DNA of 64,000 bases from Physcia stellaris. Lineage: Eukaryota > Ascomycota > Lecanoromycetes > Caliciales > Physciaceae. Shown piece after piece: positions 46,304 through 57,963 of this stretch. Where the stretch lies: positions 1 to 64,000 of the forward strand of contig JABSSW010000061.1 in assembly GCA_018902385.1 (NCBI GenBank). The letters are read 5' to 3'. The notes under the pieces are model-generated. The model worked only from the letters and a program-made list of their open reading frames with translations, had not been told where the DNA came from and did no database searches. The stretch's first letter is position 1; every line of letters begins with the position of its first letter. The position numbers were made by a program, and so were the translations under genes.

Positions 46304-48829
46304 CTATCCATTAGGATTACCCATACTATGATCCCAATGATTACACACAACCCCCTGGAATTCCCACCCTGTCAGATACTGCCCGATATAGCTCGCTGGT
46401 ACCACGGCCTGCACGACTTCCAGCGCAGCCCCACAGCCCTCCATCGCGAACGCGCTGTCTCGCTCACAGTCCGTGTACTCATTCTCCACTCCAAGATTCA
46501 CCGTATCCCACGTACAGATTTTCATGTTAGATATACACTCGGTATTCCAAACCCCGGTATCGGTACTTAACGACGTGCCCGGCGCATTCCCTTGGGTGGA
46601 TCCCGCAGAGTCTGCGCAGAACTGGCTGTTCATAAAGAGCAGCTCGGGGGTGGTAATTCCTTGGTTGAAGAGCGATTCCAGAGCGTCGGTGTAGTTGTTC
46701 AGCATATCCTTCTTTGACTCGAGTCCGTAAGAGATGCGATTTGTGCTGTCATACCACCAGCAGCCGCACATACCCCATTCGTCGTATCCATAACCGCAGC
46801 CGGTGTCGTATTGGTACGCACTTCCATTGAGCTGGAGTTCGTTGACATCGGTGTTTAGGGCTCTGGTGATGATCACATCGTCATCCTGGAGAGCTTGGGA
46901 TACGATGTAGGTATTTAGAGACAGGGTGACGTTTTGGGTGACGGTGTTCAGATTGTCGATCTGGGTTGAGAAGAATCCATCTTCTACAAAATCGAAGAAC
47001 GTTGAGTAATTGCTCATTACTAACACAATAGTGTTCTGGATATTCGTTTGCAGCTGAGAGACAATTCTTGCCAGATCACTACTCAGCGCAGATATTTGCA
47101 GGTTGGAGTCATCCAAGCCTTTATGATCCAATAGAACGCGAGACAAGGTGGGCGAGTTCTGGATCGCACGAAGGAGATACTCTCCCGGCGCCTGAGCGGC
47201 GAGTCCTTCGATTCTCTGCCCTAATTTTGGGAGCGCCGCTGCGTAGCCGCTTGGGCTCAGGAGTCCGAAAGCAAAGGCTAGTCCAGCCAGAATGTCTAAA
47301 ATTGGGAACGCTTTTGGTTCTGGCAAGTTGAGAGTGCGCGCGATAGTACCAACACTATCAGCTGCGAGACCGTTTGCTCCAGTGACAGCCATGTAGTAAG
47401 TGAAGAACCAGTTTTGGATGTTCCAAATATTGAAGGCAACGTAGTATGCTTGTGCACTGTTCGGTCGACCCAAGAAAGTCTTGGAGTCGGGGCTTGGGCA
47501 TTGGCTTCTACCAGTGAAGGACGTGCAATTAGCCCCACCTCCAACTTCTAGATATAGGAAGCAATCTGCGAAGCCCATGTCTTCGTCGTCGCATTTTCCT
47601 TTGTTGAAGGCCACCCAGTCTTGCAGGTAACCTGTGACATTAAGGACGGCCCAGCATGCTTGATACTGATGCGCTGCAATATTGAGGCAGTGTGATTGCT
47701 GATCCGAGGTCGCGTTAAGTTGTAGGTAAGAGCCACCTTTGTCCGGATCTATAGTAACTTGCCCCGGAACCTCAGGCGAGTTTGAAGAGTTTGTGGTAGA
47801 AGACAAGTTTCCTGAATTCCTCAGCATATCGGGATTACAGGCTTGCATTATCGTGTGATCGGCCACTCCAGCATTCGACTCACCCCCAGTAGCAGACTTA
47901 GCTTCTCCCATGGCGGAGTCTGATGGACATGCTAAGTTTGGCAGTAAGGAGCTACTTGAAGGGGTCGGAGGGACGCTGGGAACTTCGACAGAGCTATTGA
48001 GTGGTCTGATTGAAACACTGCTTGTTGTCGGGCCAGGCGGGGTAACCAGAACAACTGATTTGGTGGAAATATTGAATGCTTCCACGTGTGCTGATGTTTG
48101 AGCTGACGTAGCCGTAGCTGAGAAATTATGTGCTGAGGATGTCTTTGACGTGATCGTAGTCGTTTGAGATTGATTGGACAGCGGTACCAGGCGACTACCA
48201 ATCAGTGAGTGAGATGAGGGTCGAACAGAATTACTAATAGTCGAGCTCGCAGACCGACCAGTGCTGATGTCTGACGAGGTTTGGAATACCACAGGCGGGG
48301 TCGAGACATCGGAAGGGCTTCTGGCATTATCGGGTGTGCTGCGCGGTGTGGTTACTGGCGGTATTGATGTGGATGTAGTAATGCTAATGAATGTGGGTCC
48401 GGTGCACTCCCAAGCTTCTCCATCGGGCACCCACGAACCGTTGAACTGCATTCGACATTGCGACCACCACTGATCCTTACATATACAGTAGGATCCTTCG
48501 GCGCAGTATCGATCAGCTGTCAAACCACAACGGCCCCATAGTGGTATTTCAGAGCCCGGCACTGTGGTATGATGTAAGCCAGAATCGAGCTTTGAATTCG
48601 GTATTGGCAGTTTGGTGGTTTCCTCTCTGGCCAAAAGTCCTTTGATTCTTGGCGGTAGCCTAGATGATGTGCTTGCAACCGTTGGATATGTTATGGATTC
48701 AGGCAGGCCAAATGTGCTCTTTGGGGATCTTGATGGAATTGTAAGAGCGGTGGTGGAAAGAACAAAGGATAGCAAGAATGAGGACGACAGCCAGAATCTT
48801 GAGCTTGCTATCTGCACCTGGAGCCGCAT
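46304..48829 (-). CDS. Large secreted protein with N-terminal CBM1-like module (841 aa)
   Basis: A single exon. The frame is open further up but only on a TTG, so I start at the ATG at 48,829 (MRLQVQIASSRFW). A signal peptide follows (LSSSFLLSFVLSTTA). At about residues 97-125 lies LWGRCGLTADRYCAEGSYC with a WWSQC end, the Cys and aromatic pattern of a family 1 cellulose-binding module, with differences from the classical form. About 180 residues of Ser/Thr-rich linker, probably O-glycosylated, come next. The remaining 480 residues form a conserved fungal extracellular domain with paired Cys (CLNIAAHQYQACW, GCGYGYDEWGMCGCWWYDS) and several N-glycosylation sites. No glycoside hydrolase catalytic motif is recognised. 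Possible job: binding cell-wall glycans or host polymers. It is an ordinary GC gene with no mutation signature. Confidence 0.8.
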   Translation of the reverse strand: MRLQVQIASSRFWLSSSFLLSFVLSTTALTIPSRSPKSTFGLPESITYPTVASTSSRLPPRIKGLLAREETTKLPIPNSKLDSGLHHTTVPGSEIPLWGRCGLTADRYCAEGSYCICKDQWWSQCRMQFNGSWVPDGEAWECTGPTFISITTSTSIPPVTTPRSTPDNARSPSDVSTPPVVFQTSSDISTGRSASSTISNSVRPSSHSLIGSRLVPLSNQSQTTTITSKTSSAHNFSATATSAQTSAHVEAFNISTKSVVLVTPPGPTTSSVSIRPLNSSVEVPSVPPTPSSSSLLPNLACPSDSAMGEAKSATGGESNAGVADHTIMQACNPDMLRNSGNLSSTTNSSNSPEVPGQVTIDPDKGGSYLQLNATSDQQSHCLNIAAHQYQACWAVLNVTGYLQDWVAFNKGKCDDEDMGFADCFLYLEVGGGANCTSFTGRSQCPSPDSKTFLGRPNSAQAYYVAFNIWNIQNWFFTYYMAVTGANGLAADSVGTIARTLNLPEPKAFPILDILAGLAFAFGLLSPSGYAAALPKLGQRIEGLAAQAPGEYLLRAIQNSPTLSRVLLDHKGLDDSNLQISALSSDLARIVSQLQTNIQNTIVLVMSNYSTFFDFVEDGFFSTQIDNLNTVTQNVTLSLNTYIVSQALQDDDVIITRALNTDVNELQLNGSAYQYDTGCGYGYDEWGMCGCWWYDSTNRISYGLESKKDMLNNYTDALESLFNQGITTPELLFMNSQFCADSAGSTQGNAPGTSLSTDTGVWNTECISNMKICTWDTVNLGVENEYTDCERDSAFAMEGCGAALEVVQAVVPASYIGQYLTGWEFQGVVCNHWDHSMGNPNG

Positions 48830-49467
48830 TCCTTTTTTAGAAAATCCACAGGTCAACCTCTGGTGAGATCACAATGGAGGCAAGTTCAAGCGTGAAAGGC
48901 CTAGGGATCTTTCAAGCTTTCCCTTGGGATTAGAAATGTGGCCTTTCAGTAACGACTGTTGAACAATATTGTTCGACGGTGGCAAGAAGCTTGGGAGGGC
49001 CATCACTGATGTATTAAGGAAAACCGACAGGAGATTCAGGATTCGTGGACGTGGCTGTGAGCCTCGAGACAGATTCGAGTATGCGAGGTCGTGGGATTCA
49101 GAGACCTAGAATAGGGCTAAAAGGAAGGGTCGGGACCATATAGTTTTAGGTACTTTACACCGCGAAGGAAGCGGAAAATATCTGCCATTCAGCCCGTTAT
49201 GGCCCGAGGTCATTCTTGGCTGTTCTGACATGATAAGAACAGTAGCTGCAGGAACGAGAGGATTATCCTAGGACCCAGCACGTGGAGATGGGATGAAAAG
49301 AAGACCGCACGCCTTTTCTAACTTTAGCCTTGGCTAGAGTGCGCATGACGTGAAAGGGCGGTATGTAGACAGCTCTACGCGAGAAATGTGGGTAATCATC
49401 GATACCATCGAGAACCAAGCTACCTCGATAAACAGCCTTGACAAGCTAAGAAAGATTGATTACGCCT
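48830..49467. other. Intergenic region
   Basis: Upstream region of the CBM1-type gene. No frame or repeat supported. Confidence 0.4.
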
Positions 49468-49881
49468 TTACAATATTGAAGAGCTGCCTGATGTGAAAGC
49501 ACGTGGAGCCGGAGTGGGACAAGACTCGTCCAAATCATGGCTTTCAAGTCGTCTTCGAACTGGCGCTGAGCCGAGACATTGAGATGGGGAATTATTGTGG
49601 ATATATTGCGGGAAGAAGCTGGATTGGTGTGGGGGCAGTGTCTGTAAACAAGAGAACCGCGCCAGCCGTGATGTGATGTTTCGAGCATCACGCGGTATGG
49701 CGGAAGAGGTGCTTTCGATCCAGCGGACCAACTTTCTTGCTAAGATCCCACACCATAAGAAATGAGCTCGAAGTAGGACTATGCCAGGACATCTCTGGGC
49801 GTGTGCCCCAGAGACAGCGATGGCAATAATTGCAGGAAACCCGAAGAGAATGACTGTTGAGAGGGTCATACAAGGCTTCAT
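49468..49881 (-). CDS. Possible small secreted protein next to the transposon (137 aa)
   Basis: The start ATG at 49,881 opens a signal-peptide-like N-terminus (MKPCMTLSTVILFGFPAIIA, then IAVSGAHAQ, with a cleavage-like AHA-Q). The rest is Ser/Arg-rich without domain and includes a few Cys. The start lies only 110 bp from the end of the TIR element at 49,991, so its promoter may have been replaced by the insertion. An intron within the frame cannot be excluded. It could be a real lineage-specific secreted protein, a gene broken by the insertion, or a chance frame. Confidence 0.35.
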   Translation of the reverse strand: MKPCMTLSTVILFGFPAIIAIAVSGAHAQRCPGIVLLRAHFLWCGILARKLVRWIESTSSAIPRDARNITSRLARFSCLQTLPPHQSSFFPQYIHNNSPSQCLGSAPVRRRLESHDLDESCPTPAPRAFTSGSSSIL

Positions 49882-49990
49882 CCTCTTGCTACTTGGCTGC
49901 TGGGGCCGGCAAGAACAGATGACAGTGGATGATGCAGAACGCTGGGATGTTTCAGAAATTCGGGATAACTGGCTTAGCCGCCGACGCTAA

Positions 49991-50026
49991 CCCCTCCGCA
50001 TCCAATTAGTGAAATTTAGCGTGTTT
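49991..50026 (+). repeat. Left terminal inverted repeat
   Basis: 36 bp identical to the reverse complement of 59,371-59,406; GG/CC intact. Confidence 0.9.
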
Positions 50027-50079
50027 ATTTCGTGATCTTCTCTTCCCACCTGCAACCATCATTACTTTATCAATAATAC

Positions 50080-51321
50080 ATTTATTTTGATCATTGCGAC
50101 GTCGTTTGAATCGTTTGAATCAAATTTATTACATCATAAAATCATCATGTCATTTGTTGAATCAACATTTGAATTAATTATCGTTCAAAAAAAATGAAAA
50201 CACGCGTCGATGCAAACGTTTTCATTTCGAAATCGAAAAAACGACGTTTCATTGTATTGAAACAAAAAAAAATCATTCAAATGTTTGAATTTGATTATAC
50301 ATTTTTTATTATATTTATTTATCGATCATTTGAATTGCATCACGTTTATATGACGTTTTGAAAATTCGTTCAATTGTTTTTGTTTTTTTTTGCAATCGAT
50401 ATTCGATTTATTGTTTCATCACATCAATCAAACGATTTATATTTTAAAAATCATTTGAAATGCATTCATTATGATGAAATTACGTCAATGAATTGTTATA
50501 CGCATTAATTGATTCAAAATTTTGCAAAAAACGCAACAATTTAATCATTTTAATTTCAAATTTTTTTTCACAAATTATTATTCAATCGCGATCGATATCA
50601 AATCATTGAACGTCATTTGAACGTTAAATTTAATCAACAAATGTTATACAACAACAAGTAGATTCGAAAGTTTTTAAAAAAAACTTTGTCGAGAATTTTT
50701 AGAATTAAATTCAAATTTGATAAGATTGCGAAATGATTTCGCATTCGATTTGCGATTTCATCGATTTCGTCTTTAAATAACATTTGCACTCAATAAATAA
50801 AACATATAATCGAAGATTCGTTTTGAAACAAAAAATGAACATTATTCAAATAATCGACAATATCGAAAATTCATCGTTGTCGCATTGAGTTATGATCGAA
50901 ATCGTATTGAAACATTGCAAACATTGTTGAAAATTAAATTTTCAAAAACGAAACATTTGCGAAACGAATACAAATTTGATTGTAACATAATTTTTCAAAT
51001 CACAAAATTATTGCGATAATGAATCGATTTTCGTTATTTTTGCAACGTTGAATTGCGCTCTTTTTGCTTTACAATTTCGATTAAATAAATGAAAATCATA
51101 TGTGATTGTTGATTGATGTGCAAAATGCGAAACAACTGTACGAATTTTCGCATTCAAAATGAGTTTTGATGATTGAGCGAAAAAAATTTGATGATTTATC
51201 GCATTGAAAACGTGAATTAAATATTGATTGAATTTATCGACTTTAAAAATACGAACGCAAAATTGATCAGAATTTTTTTCGATCGATCATTCGCGTCAAG
51301 CGAATTTAATGAATATTTTTT
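50080..51321 (-). repeat. Left interior of the TIR element, partly shared with 18,525-19,440
   Basis: About 50,640-51,321 is an inverted copy of the repeat at 18,525-19,440 (for example TCATATGTGATTGTTGATTG at 51,098). 50,080-50,640 is AT-rich without a frame. The retrotransposon sits exactly inside this repeat. Confidence 0.6.
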
Positions 51322-51326
51322 TATAA

Positions 51327-51645
51327 TGTAAAACTCGTATTAGAAATAATATAATCTAATGAATTATTGACATCAAAAATGTATAGTTTGAAATGTAATA
51401 TATTGATTTATTAATCGTTACAGAACAGACTACGTTTTGCAATTGTTTTTTATTTACATTTTATTTGCTCAATCGTACGAATTCGATCGATTTCGATTGA
51501 AAATATGAATTTGTTGAGTTTATCGTTGATCGAGTTGTAAAATGATTGAGATTGATTTTTTCGAAATTATTCGAATTTCGATAATCGAATTGTTTGACGA
51601 AATGCGAATCGCATTTTCGAAAATTTTGAATTTTTATTTTTTACA
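51327..51645 (-). repeat. 3' LTR of the nested Gypsy element
   Basis: 319 bp; hand alignment with the partner shows about 20 differences, all transitions. Confidence 0.9.
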
Positions 51646-52730
51646 TACGTTTTTTTTTAAACATCGAAATTTCTTGAAATCAACATGCTAACAGAAATTT
51701 TGACGTATTTTGTTTGTTTTGATTTTGCATTGATTTGAAAAATCATTATAATCGTGATTTTCGCATTTCGAAATATTTTTGTTCGAATTCAATAGTCAAT
51801 CTGCGTTAAAAATTTGAGAAAACATTTTTTTGAATGATTCAAAAAAAACATAATTTGATAAATCAATTGTTTGTTGCTTTCATGATCGAATGTTTGATTT
51901 CGTATCATTCACAATTTTCGATATAATGATTGACAATTGATTTGTTGACAAAAAGTTTTGAATTCGAACATTTTTTTTTTTTTATTTTTTTATTTCGAAT
52001 ATCAACATCGATATCATGAAAAAATATGTAACGCGATAAACGTTCATTAGTCGCGATCGCATTGATATTCAGATTTTCGAAATTTTTTTTTATTTAATTT
52101 CACATTTTTTATTTAACGATTTATCGTTCGATCAAATCGAACAACAGTTTCTGAAAATGTTTTTGACACAATTCAGTTTTTCATGCGTCGTAAATTTTAG
52201 ACAATAAATAACACACAAAGTTTTTGAAAACGAAAATATGTTAACATGCAATAAATATTTCAATTTATTTTTTTCGTGATTTTCGATGATTTATTTCTTT
52301 ATTGACATCAAATTTTTTTGAATTTTCATTATGAAATTGTCGCAAAATTTTTCGAAAATGTTTGACAAACGATGCAAATTTTCAAATCGCGTTTTCATAA
52401 TTTTTCACTTTATCAGATAGTAGAAATCGAGTTCGCTGTAAAATTTGTTTGAAATTTCATTTGTTTTGAAGATTTTGCTGTTTTTAATGATTTCGATTTC
52501 ATAAAATTTTTCGTGATTTTCATTTTCATGTTTTCGTCGAGTTCAATATTTTCAATTTGATACGAAAATTCAAAAAAAAAATGTGACGTATGTTTTTTTT
52601 CTTTTTTAGCATTGAATTTTTTTAAAGAAAAAACGTGAAAAACGTCGTGAATGCGTCAACGTTTGAATAAATTTAAACGATAAATTTGATTTTTTATAAT
52701 TTTTAAAATTTGAAATGATTCAAAGAATTT

Positions 52731-53935
52731 TCATTTCAATTTTTTGTTTCGTTTAGTTTTGATGTTTTTATCGTTCAAATTCACGTAATTTTCGACGTTA
52801 TATGATATTGATTTCGTACGTTCGTTTTTGTACATCGTTTGTTGTTGTTGTGTCACGAATAAATTGTTTTTCAATATTCGAAATAATTCAATTAAATGTT
52901 CAGCGTGTTTTTGCGAATTTGAATTTAATTTTTTTTTTTGTTTTCTCGAAAAACATGCGAGACGAATATTCAAATATGATTTCGAACGAAAAAATGTTTG
53001 TGAATGCGTGTTGCTGTTGTTGTAAACGAACTCGATCATGAATAACAATTTTATTCAATCATTTTGTTCGAAATTGACGAAAACGCGAAAAAATTGTTTC
53101 ATGACGTTGTTCATTCGCTCGATTTGTTCATTTGTTTGAAAATAAAAAACGATTGACAATTTACGTTTGATTTTCAAGACGTAACACAGCGCATCGTTGT
53201 ATTTGAATGTAAAAATGAAATTTTTGTCGATAACGATTGACGAAAAAAATCGTGAAATCGAATGATTTCGCGAAATAAAATTTCGATCAAATTTTTTGCG
53301 AAAATCGTTTTAATCATTGATATGTAATGAATTATTTTCGTTAAACGATTCACAATCATTAAAATCGAATCGTAAATCGTTTCATTTCACGTTTTATTTG
53401 AAAAAAGTTTTGTTACGAAATTCATGAAAAAATCAATTCATTTAAATTCAAAAATCGAAAAAAAAAATTCGTCGTATGATTTGTGTCGTGCAATTTTGTT
53501 TCGTTTGCAAACGACGCATGTTTCACAATGTTTTTTGATTTGTTGTCGCATTTCAAAAATTTCGATAAAATTTTGATTCGATCAATAATATTTTCGACGT
53601 ATCAATTTCAACGTTCGTTCGATGTCGAAATGATCAACGAACGAATTATCGTGATTGACACGAATAACGTTTTCACGCAAATTTTCTGAAATGTAAACGA
53701 CGTCATCGTAATACAAAAATTCATTTTTGTGTTGTCAATGATTTGTTTTTGTTTTCGAAATAATTAATTCTCGACATATTTCAAAAACGAATTGATTTTT
53801 ATATATCAAATTTCGAACGAAATTTAACAATGAAAGTGTTGACTCGTCGTTATATGTCGTTTTTTCTCGTAAAACAATCTGTATTCGAATTTTATGCATT
53901 GCGCATTCAAATACAATCGCTGATTTTAACACAAA
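52731..53935 (-). pseudogene. Integrase remnant of the nested Gypsy element
   Basis: Reading down the minus strand: NHDNSFVDHFDIERTLKLIR and KKHCETCVVCKRNKIARHKS (HHCC zinc domain), then VNRLTKIIHYISMIKTIFAK with NLIEILFREIIRFHDF (core around the catalytic Asp) and, at 53,048-52,731, IEFVYNNSNTHSQTFF and ENYVNLNDKNIKTKR, the C-terminal part. Frame breaks divide the pieces. Loss of Gly, Pro and Asp in motifs fits the mutation type of the block. Confidence 0.8.
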
Positions 53936-53941
53936 AATTTT

Positions 53942-54850
53942 TCATTTTATGAATGTCACGTTTGATTTTTGTTCAATCGAATGTTTCGAATTTTTTGAAT
54001 TTTTTGAATCGAATGTTTTCGAAACAACGTTGATTGAAATTCGATTTCGTTTTGAATTTTTTGAATCAAATGTTTTCGAAACAACGTTGATTGATTCGAT
54101 TGTTGAATCATTTAAATGCGATCGACGTTTCATGTTATGTATCGTATTCATGAATCGTTTCATGACATATATCGCATTCATGATTTTGATCGCATTTATT
54201 CGCATTTTTTCGAAACGTTTCGAGTTTGCGATCAATGATTTTTGCAATTGTTTCAAAATTTGACGATTGTTTTCGACGTTTTTTTCAATAATCATCATGT
54301 GATCAAATCGTTTTGAAAATTCGTCAACAAAATTCTTGTTATCGAAACGATAATCGATTAAAAAATTATATCGATTCAGTTTTTGAATTCATCGAATTTG
54401 ACGTGACGACAATTTAATTGTGATCATAAATTGTTTCAAATTGCGATGATCAATAAAAACAAAAATTTGTTTTTTTGCGTTTTCGAAATAATGTTTTCAT
54501 TGTTTGAACGAAATCACAATAATCAGCAATTTTTTGTCATGAATTTCGTAATTGCATTCGATCGAAATCATTTTGCGTGAAAAATACGCAACAAAATGTC
54601 AATGATTTTCGTCGTTTTGTTGACATAAAATGATTTCGATGATTTTGTCGAATGCGTCGATTTCGATTCGAATAACACGTTCGAAATCGAAATGACGTAA
54701 AATTGATGTTTCGATAAATGTTTTGCGAAATCGTTTGAAAATTTTCAACGTTTCATTGATCAAAAAAATGTGAATATTCGAAAATTTGTTGCGATTTCGA
54801 TTTTGATTTCGTTTGCGTTTACGAATATTTTTCGTAATTTTTGCGATTTT
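53942..54850 (-). pseudogene. RNase H and linker remnant with internal 19-residue repeat
   Basis: 54,850-54,350 reads as the RNase H part in fragments. 54,298-53,942 is a longer linker between RNase H and integrase. It holds SINVVSKTFDSKNSK twice with a period of 57 bp, preceded by a 10-residue repeat (MNAIYVMKRF / MNTIHNMKRR). Confidence 0.5.
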
Positions 54851-54879
54851 TTAGCATAACGATCAGAAATTCAGCAATT

Positions 54880-55560
54880 TTATTGAAATGTTTAATGAAT
54901 CGTCGATAAAAATTAACGATGTCGAGAAATTGCATGATGTCGAAAACGTTGCGAAATACAAATCATTGTTGAATAATTTCGATTTTTTTGTTTTGCATTC
55001 GTATTTTTTTGAATGAAACAACGAATTCAAAAAAATTTATTTCGTCAACGAATCATTTGCATTTCTCAAAAACAATATATAGTTTATTCTTTTTAAAACG
55101 ATCAAAAATTCATTTGACATCGTCGACATGAATTTCGACGTTCATCGAGTAAATTATTATATCGTTCAAATATATTATGACGTTAATATCGAGACGAATC
55201 GTCAAAATTCGATTGATAAAATTTTGAAACGTCGTCGAAACGTTAGTGAAATCGAAAAAAATACGTTATATTCGAAATGATCATATCGAATACGAAAAAT
55301 TGTTTTTCATTCGTTTTCATGCTTGATACGCAATCGATGATAAACAGCAATCAAATCGATATTGATATATTTGACGATTTTGTTGAATTTATTTAAATTT
55401 TCATCGATTAACGATAAAAAATATTTATTTTTTATCGTGAAAACATTAAGATTTCTGTAATTCACACATAGTCGTAAATTATCGTTTTTTTTTGACGAAC
55501 AAAATGAACGTTTTTGCAAAAAATTGTGAAAATCGAATGAAATCGTTAATTAAATATTTT
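54880..55560 (-). pseudogene. Reverse transcriptase remnant of the nested Gypsy element
   Basis: 55,519-55,307 encodes NDNLRLCVNYRNLNVFTIKN and NKFNKIVKYINIDLIAVYHR, the palm region. Past a stop follow FQNFINRIL and IIYLNDIIIYSMNVEIHVDD, the YxDD box with Asp changed to Asn by an ApG target. EKCKWFVDEINFFEF, VVSFKKMRM and FLDIVNFYRRFIKHFN then match the thumb/connection. Confidence 0.8.
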
Positions 55561-55614
55561 TCGATGTAAATACGTAAAATTCGAAATTCATTTTCAAATA
55601 AAAAATATATTGAT

Positions 55615-57250
55615 TCATGCGACGATTTCTTGTTTTTTTTTTAAATCAATAGCATGATCGTCTGAATCATGATTCGATAATTCGTAGATTTTATTTTCGC
55701 TATCGAGTTTTTCATACGTTTTCAAGATTTCGAGAAACGTGATTTTGATATCGAACTTTTCTTTCATTTTCGTCAAAGCAGATTTTATTTGAATTCGTCT
55801 TGAAACGTGCATTTCATGCATGTCGAACTGTTTGTCAGTATACATTCGTACGAACATGAAATACGTTTCGATCTCGTTATCGATGACGTTTTCTGTCAGT
55901 TGTTCTGATTCGATGTTCTCGATACGATTCGTGATGAAAATGAAATGTTTCTTTTTGCAACGTCAAGTCTTGATACTGTCGTCGTTTCAATTCATTTTGA
56001 TTTTCGAAAGTTGTATTCAGAACATGCTTAGCGTTAGATTTCAGTTCAAGTTCACGATCAGAAACGATTTCTCAAAAAAGCGATTGATTTTTGACGTTTG
56101 ACATTTCGAGTTGTACGAAATAAACGTCATATGTTTTCAAACGATGATTGTCAATTGTTATTGTATCACAATTTAAAGTTTCAAAACGACGAAAATTCAA
56201 TTTTTTCGCATAGACATGATTTATCAAATTAATTTTTGTTTTTGTATCGAATATTGTTTTCGATTCGTTTCAGATTCGATTTTCGTTTTGTATGTTAATT
56301 TTGATTTTGACGCATTTACGAATTATAAATTTTTTAAATTTTTGCGTCGTTTTTTTTGTTGACATGATTTTTGTTCATGTTTGAAAAGAACGACGTATCG
56401 AAGTCGAAATTCGAAATTTTTTTTTTAACGATTTGAACGAAAATCATCAAATCGATTAATTTTTGATTGTTCAAGAATTTGATCAACGAAAATGATTTTG
56501 TTTTTTTTGTTTGTGCAAATTTCGATTTGATGATTTGATTTGTCACAATTTATACAATTATTTTTGTTTTGAATTTTTTGAATTCGCTGACGAATCAGCG
56601 ATACATTCGAGTATTTTTCGACTTGATTGATTCGTGATTCGAATTGATTTTGTTAATATTTTTGATTTTTTTACTTTTGAATTTCGCAATTTTGAATTTC
56701 TCGTTTTCGTTTTCAAAATTGTCAATATCGAACGAGATTTTACGTTTTTTGAAGTTTTTGAATTTTTTTTCAAAATTTGAACGTTTTTCATACGTTTGAG
56801 TCGTTCAAGCAATTTCGTTTTTGTGAAAATTTTTTTTTTTTTAAAAAGCATGCAGCGAAATTTCAAACGTAATTCGTCACGAAAATCGTTGAATTTCATT
56901 GTTTTCGTGAATTTGAATTCGAATTTCAATTCAGCAAACATATTTATTCGTTCGACATTGTAATTTTTAATCGATTGATTGTGATTTTGTTTGTGTTTGC
57001 GATATTTTTAAAAAATTCTGTTGCAACGTGATTGCTCGTTCGATGTCGTTTTTCAAAAAAATTTTGAATTCGTTTCAAATGTATTGTTTGTTTGAATGAA
57101 AATCGATTTTTGCGTTTCAAAACTTGTTCGCATTGCTGTCTAATTTAAAATAAATATCAACATATGCGATTTTGATCAAATTCGAAAATTGAGTCATGTG
57201 ATTCACGTTGTTTTGCGTGAATTGATTTTTCATTTGTTTGCAATATTTTT
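55615..57250 (-). pseudogene. gag remnant with CCHC zinc knuckle
   Basis: 56,941-56,558 encodes gag-like basic sequence (KTMKFNDFRDELRLKFRCML). It continues into CINCDKSNHQIEIC at 56,556-56,515, which has the exact Cx2Cx4Hx4C spacing of a retroviral-type knuckle. The protease region should lie at 56,500-55,600; the piece 55,857-55,615 is acidic and not diagnostic. 57,250-56,950 holds the capsid N-terminus in fragments. Confidence 0.7.
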
Positions 57251-57598
57251 TCATTTTTTGTAATTTTTTCTTTCATATTGATTCGATGTTGTTTCGATAA
57301 TTTTCATGACGAAAAATTTTCAAACAAAATCAAAAACAAAAACAAAAACAAAAATAAATGAAATAGAAATTGCAAATTTCGAACGCTCGACAATGCGAAT
57401 TTTGAATTTGATTTTTTTTTTGTGATTTTTTCGATTTGTTGTTTGTAATAAATCAATCAAAAAATAAATCAGCATTTTCGACAAATTCAAAAAACAAATT
57501 ATTATCAAAGTTCGACATGATGTATGCGAAACAACAAAATTGTGTTTTGTTAAATATACACGAATGACATCACTTTGAGATTTTGTAACGATTAGAAT

Positions 57599-57916
57599 GT
57601 AAAATTTGTATTAAAAATAATATAGTTTAATGAATTATTGACATCAGAAATGTATAATTTGAAATGTAATATATTGATTTATTAATCGTTACAGAACAGA
57701 TTACGTTTTGCAATTGTTTTTTATTTACATTTTATTTGTTCAATCGTACGAATTCGATCGACTTCGACTGAAAATATGAACTTGTTGAGTTTATCGTTGA
57801 TCGAATTGTAAAATAATTGAGATTGATTTTTTCGAAATCATTCGAATTTCGATAATCGAATTGCTTGACGAGATGCGAATCGCACTTTCGAAAATTCTGA
57901 ACTTTTATTTTTTACA
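57599..57916 (-). repeat. 5' LTR of the nested Gypsy element
   Basis: 318 bp, TGTAAAA...TTTACA, followed by TATAG. Confidence 0.9.
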
Positions 57917-57963
57917 TATAGATTGTGTTTTATGTATCATGATTTTGAAAAATCGAAATCGTT

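Larger units (their letters stand above)
51327..57916 (-). mobile_element. Complete Ty3/Gypsy retrotransposon, mutated, with TATAA/TATAG duplication
   Basis: LTRs of 319 and 318 bp (51,327-51,645 and 57,599-57,916), with TGTAA...TTACA ends, bound a minus-strand interior in the order gag with CCHC knuckle, protease region, reverse transcriptase, RNase H, integrase. The flanking 5 bp are TATAA (51,322-51,326) and TATAG (57,917-57,921), a target duplication with one G-to-A change. The A-rich tract next to 51,645 fits the polypurine tract. All frames carry stops. Confidence 0.9.
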
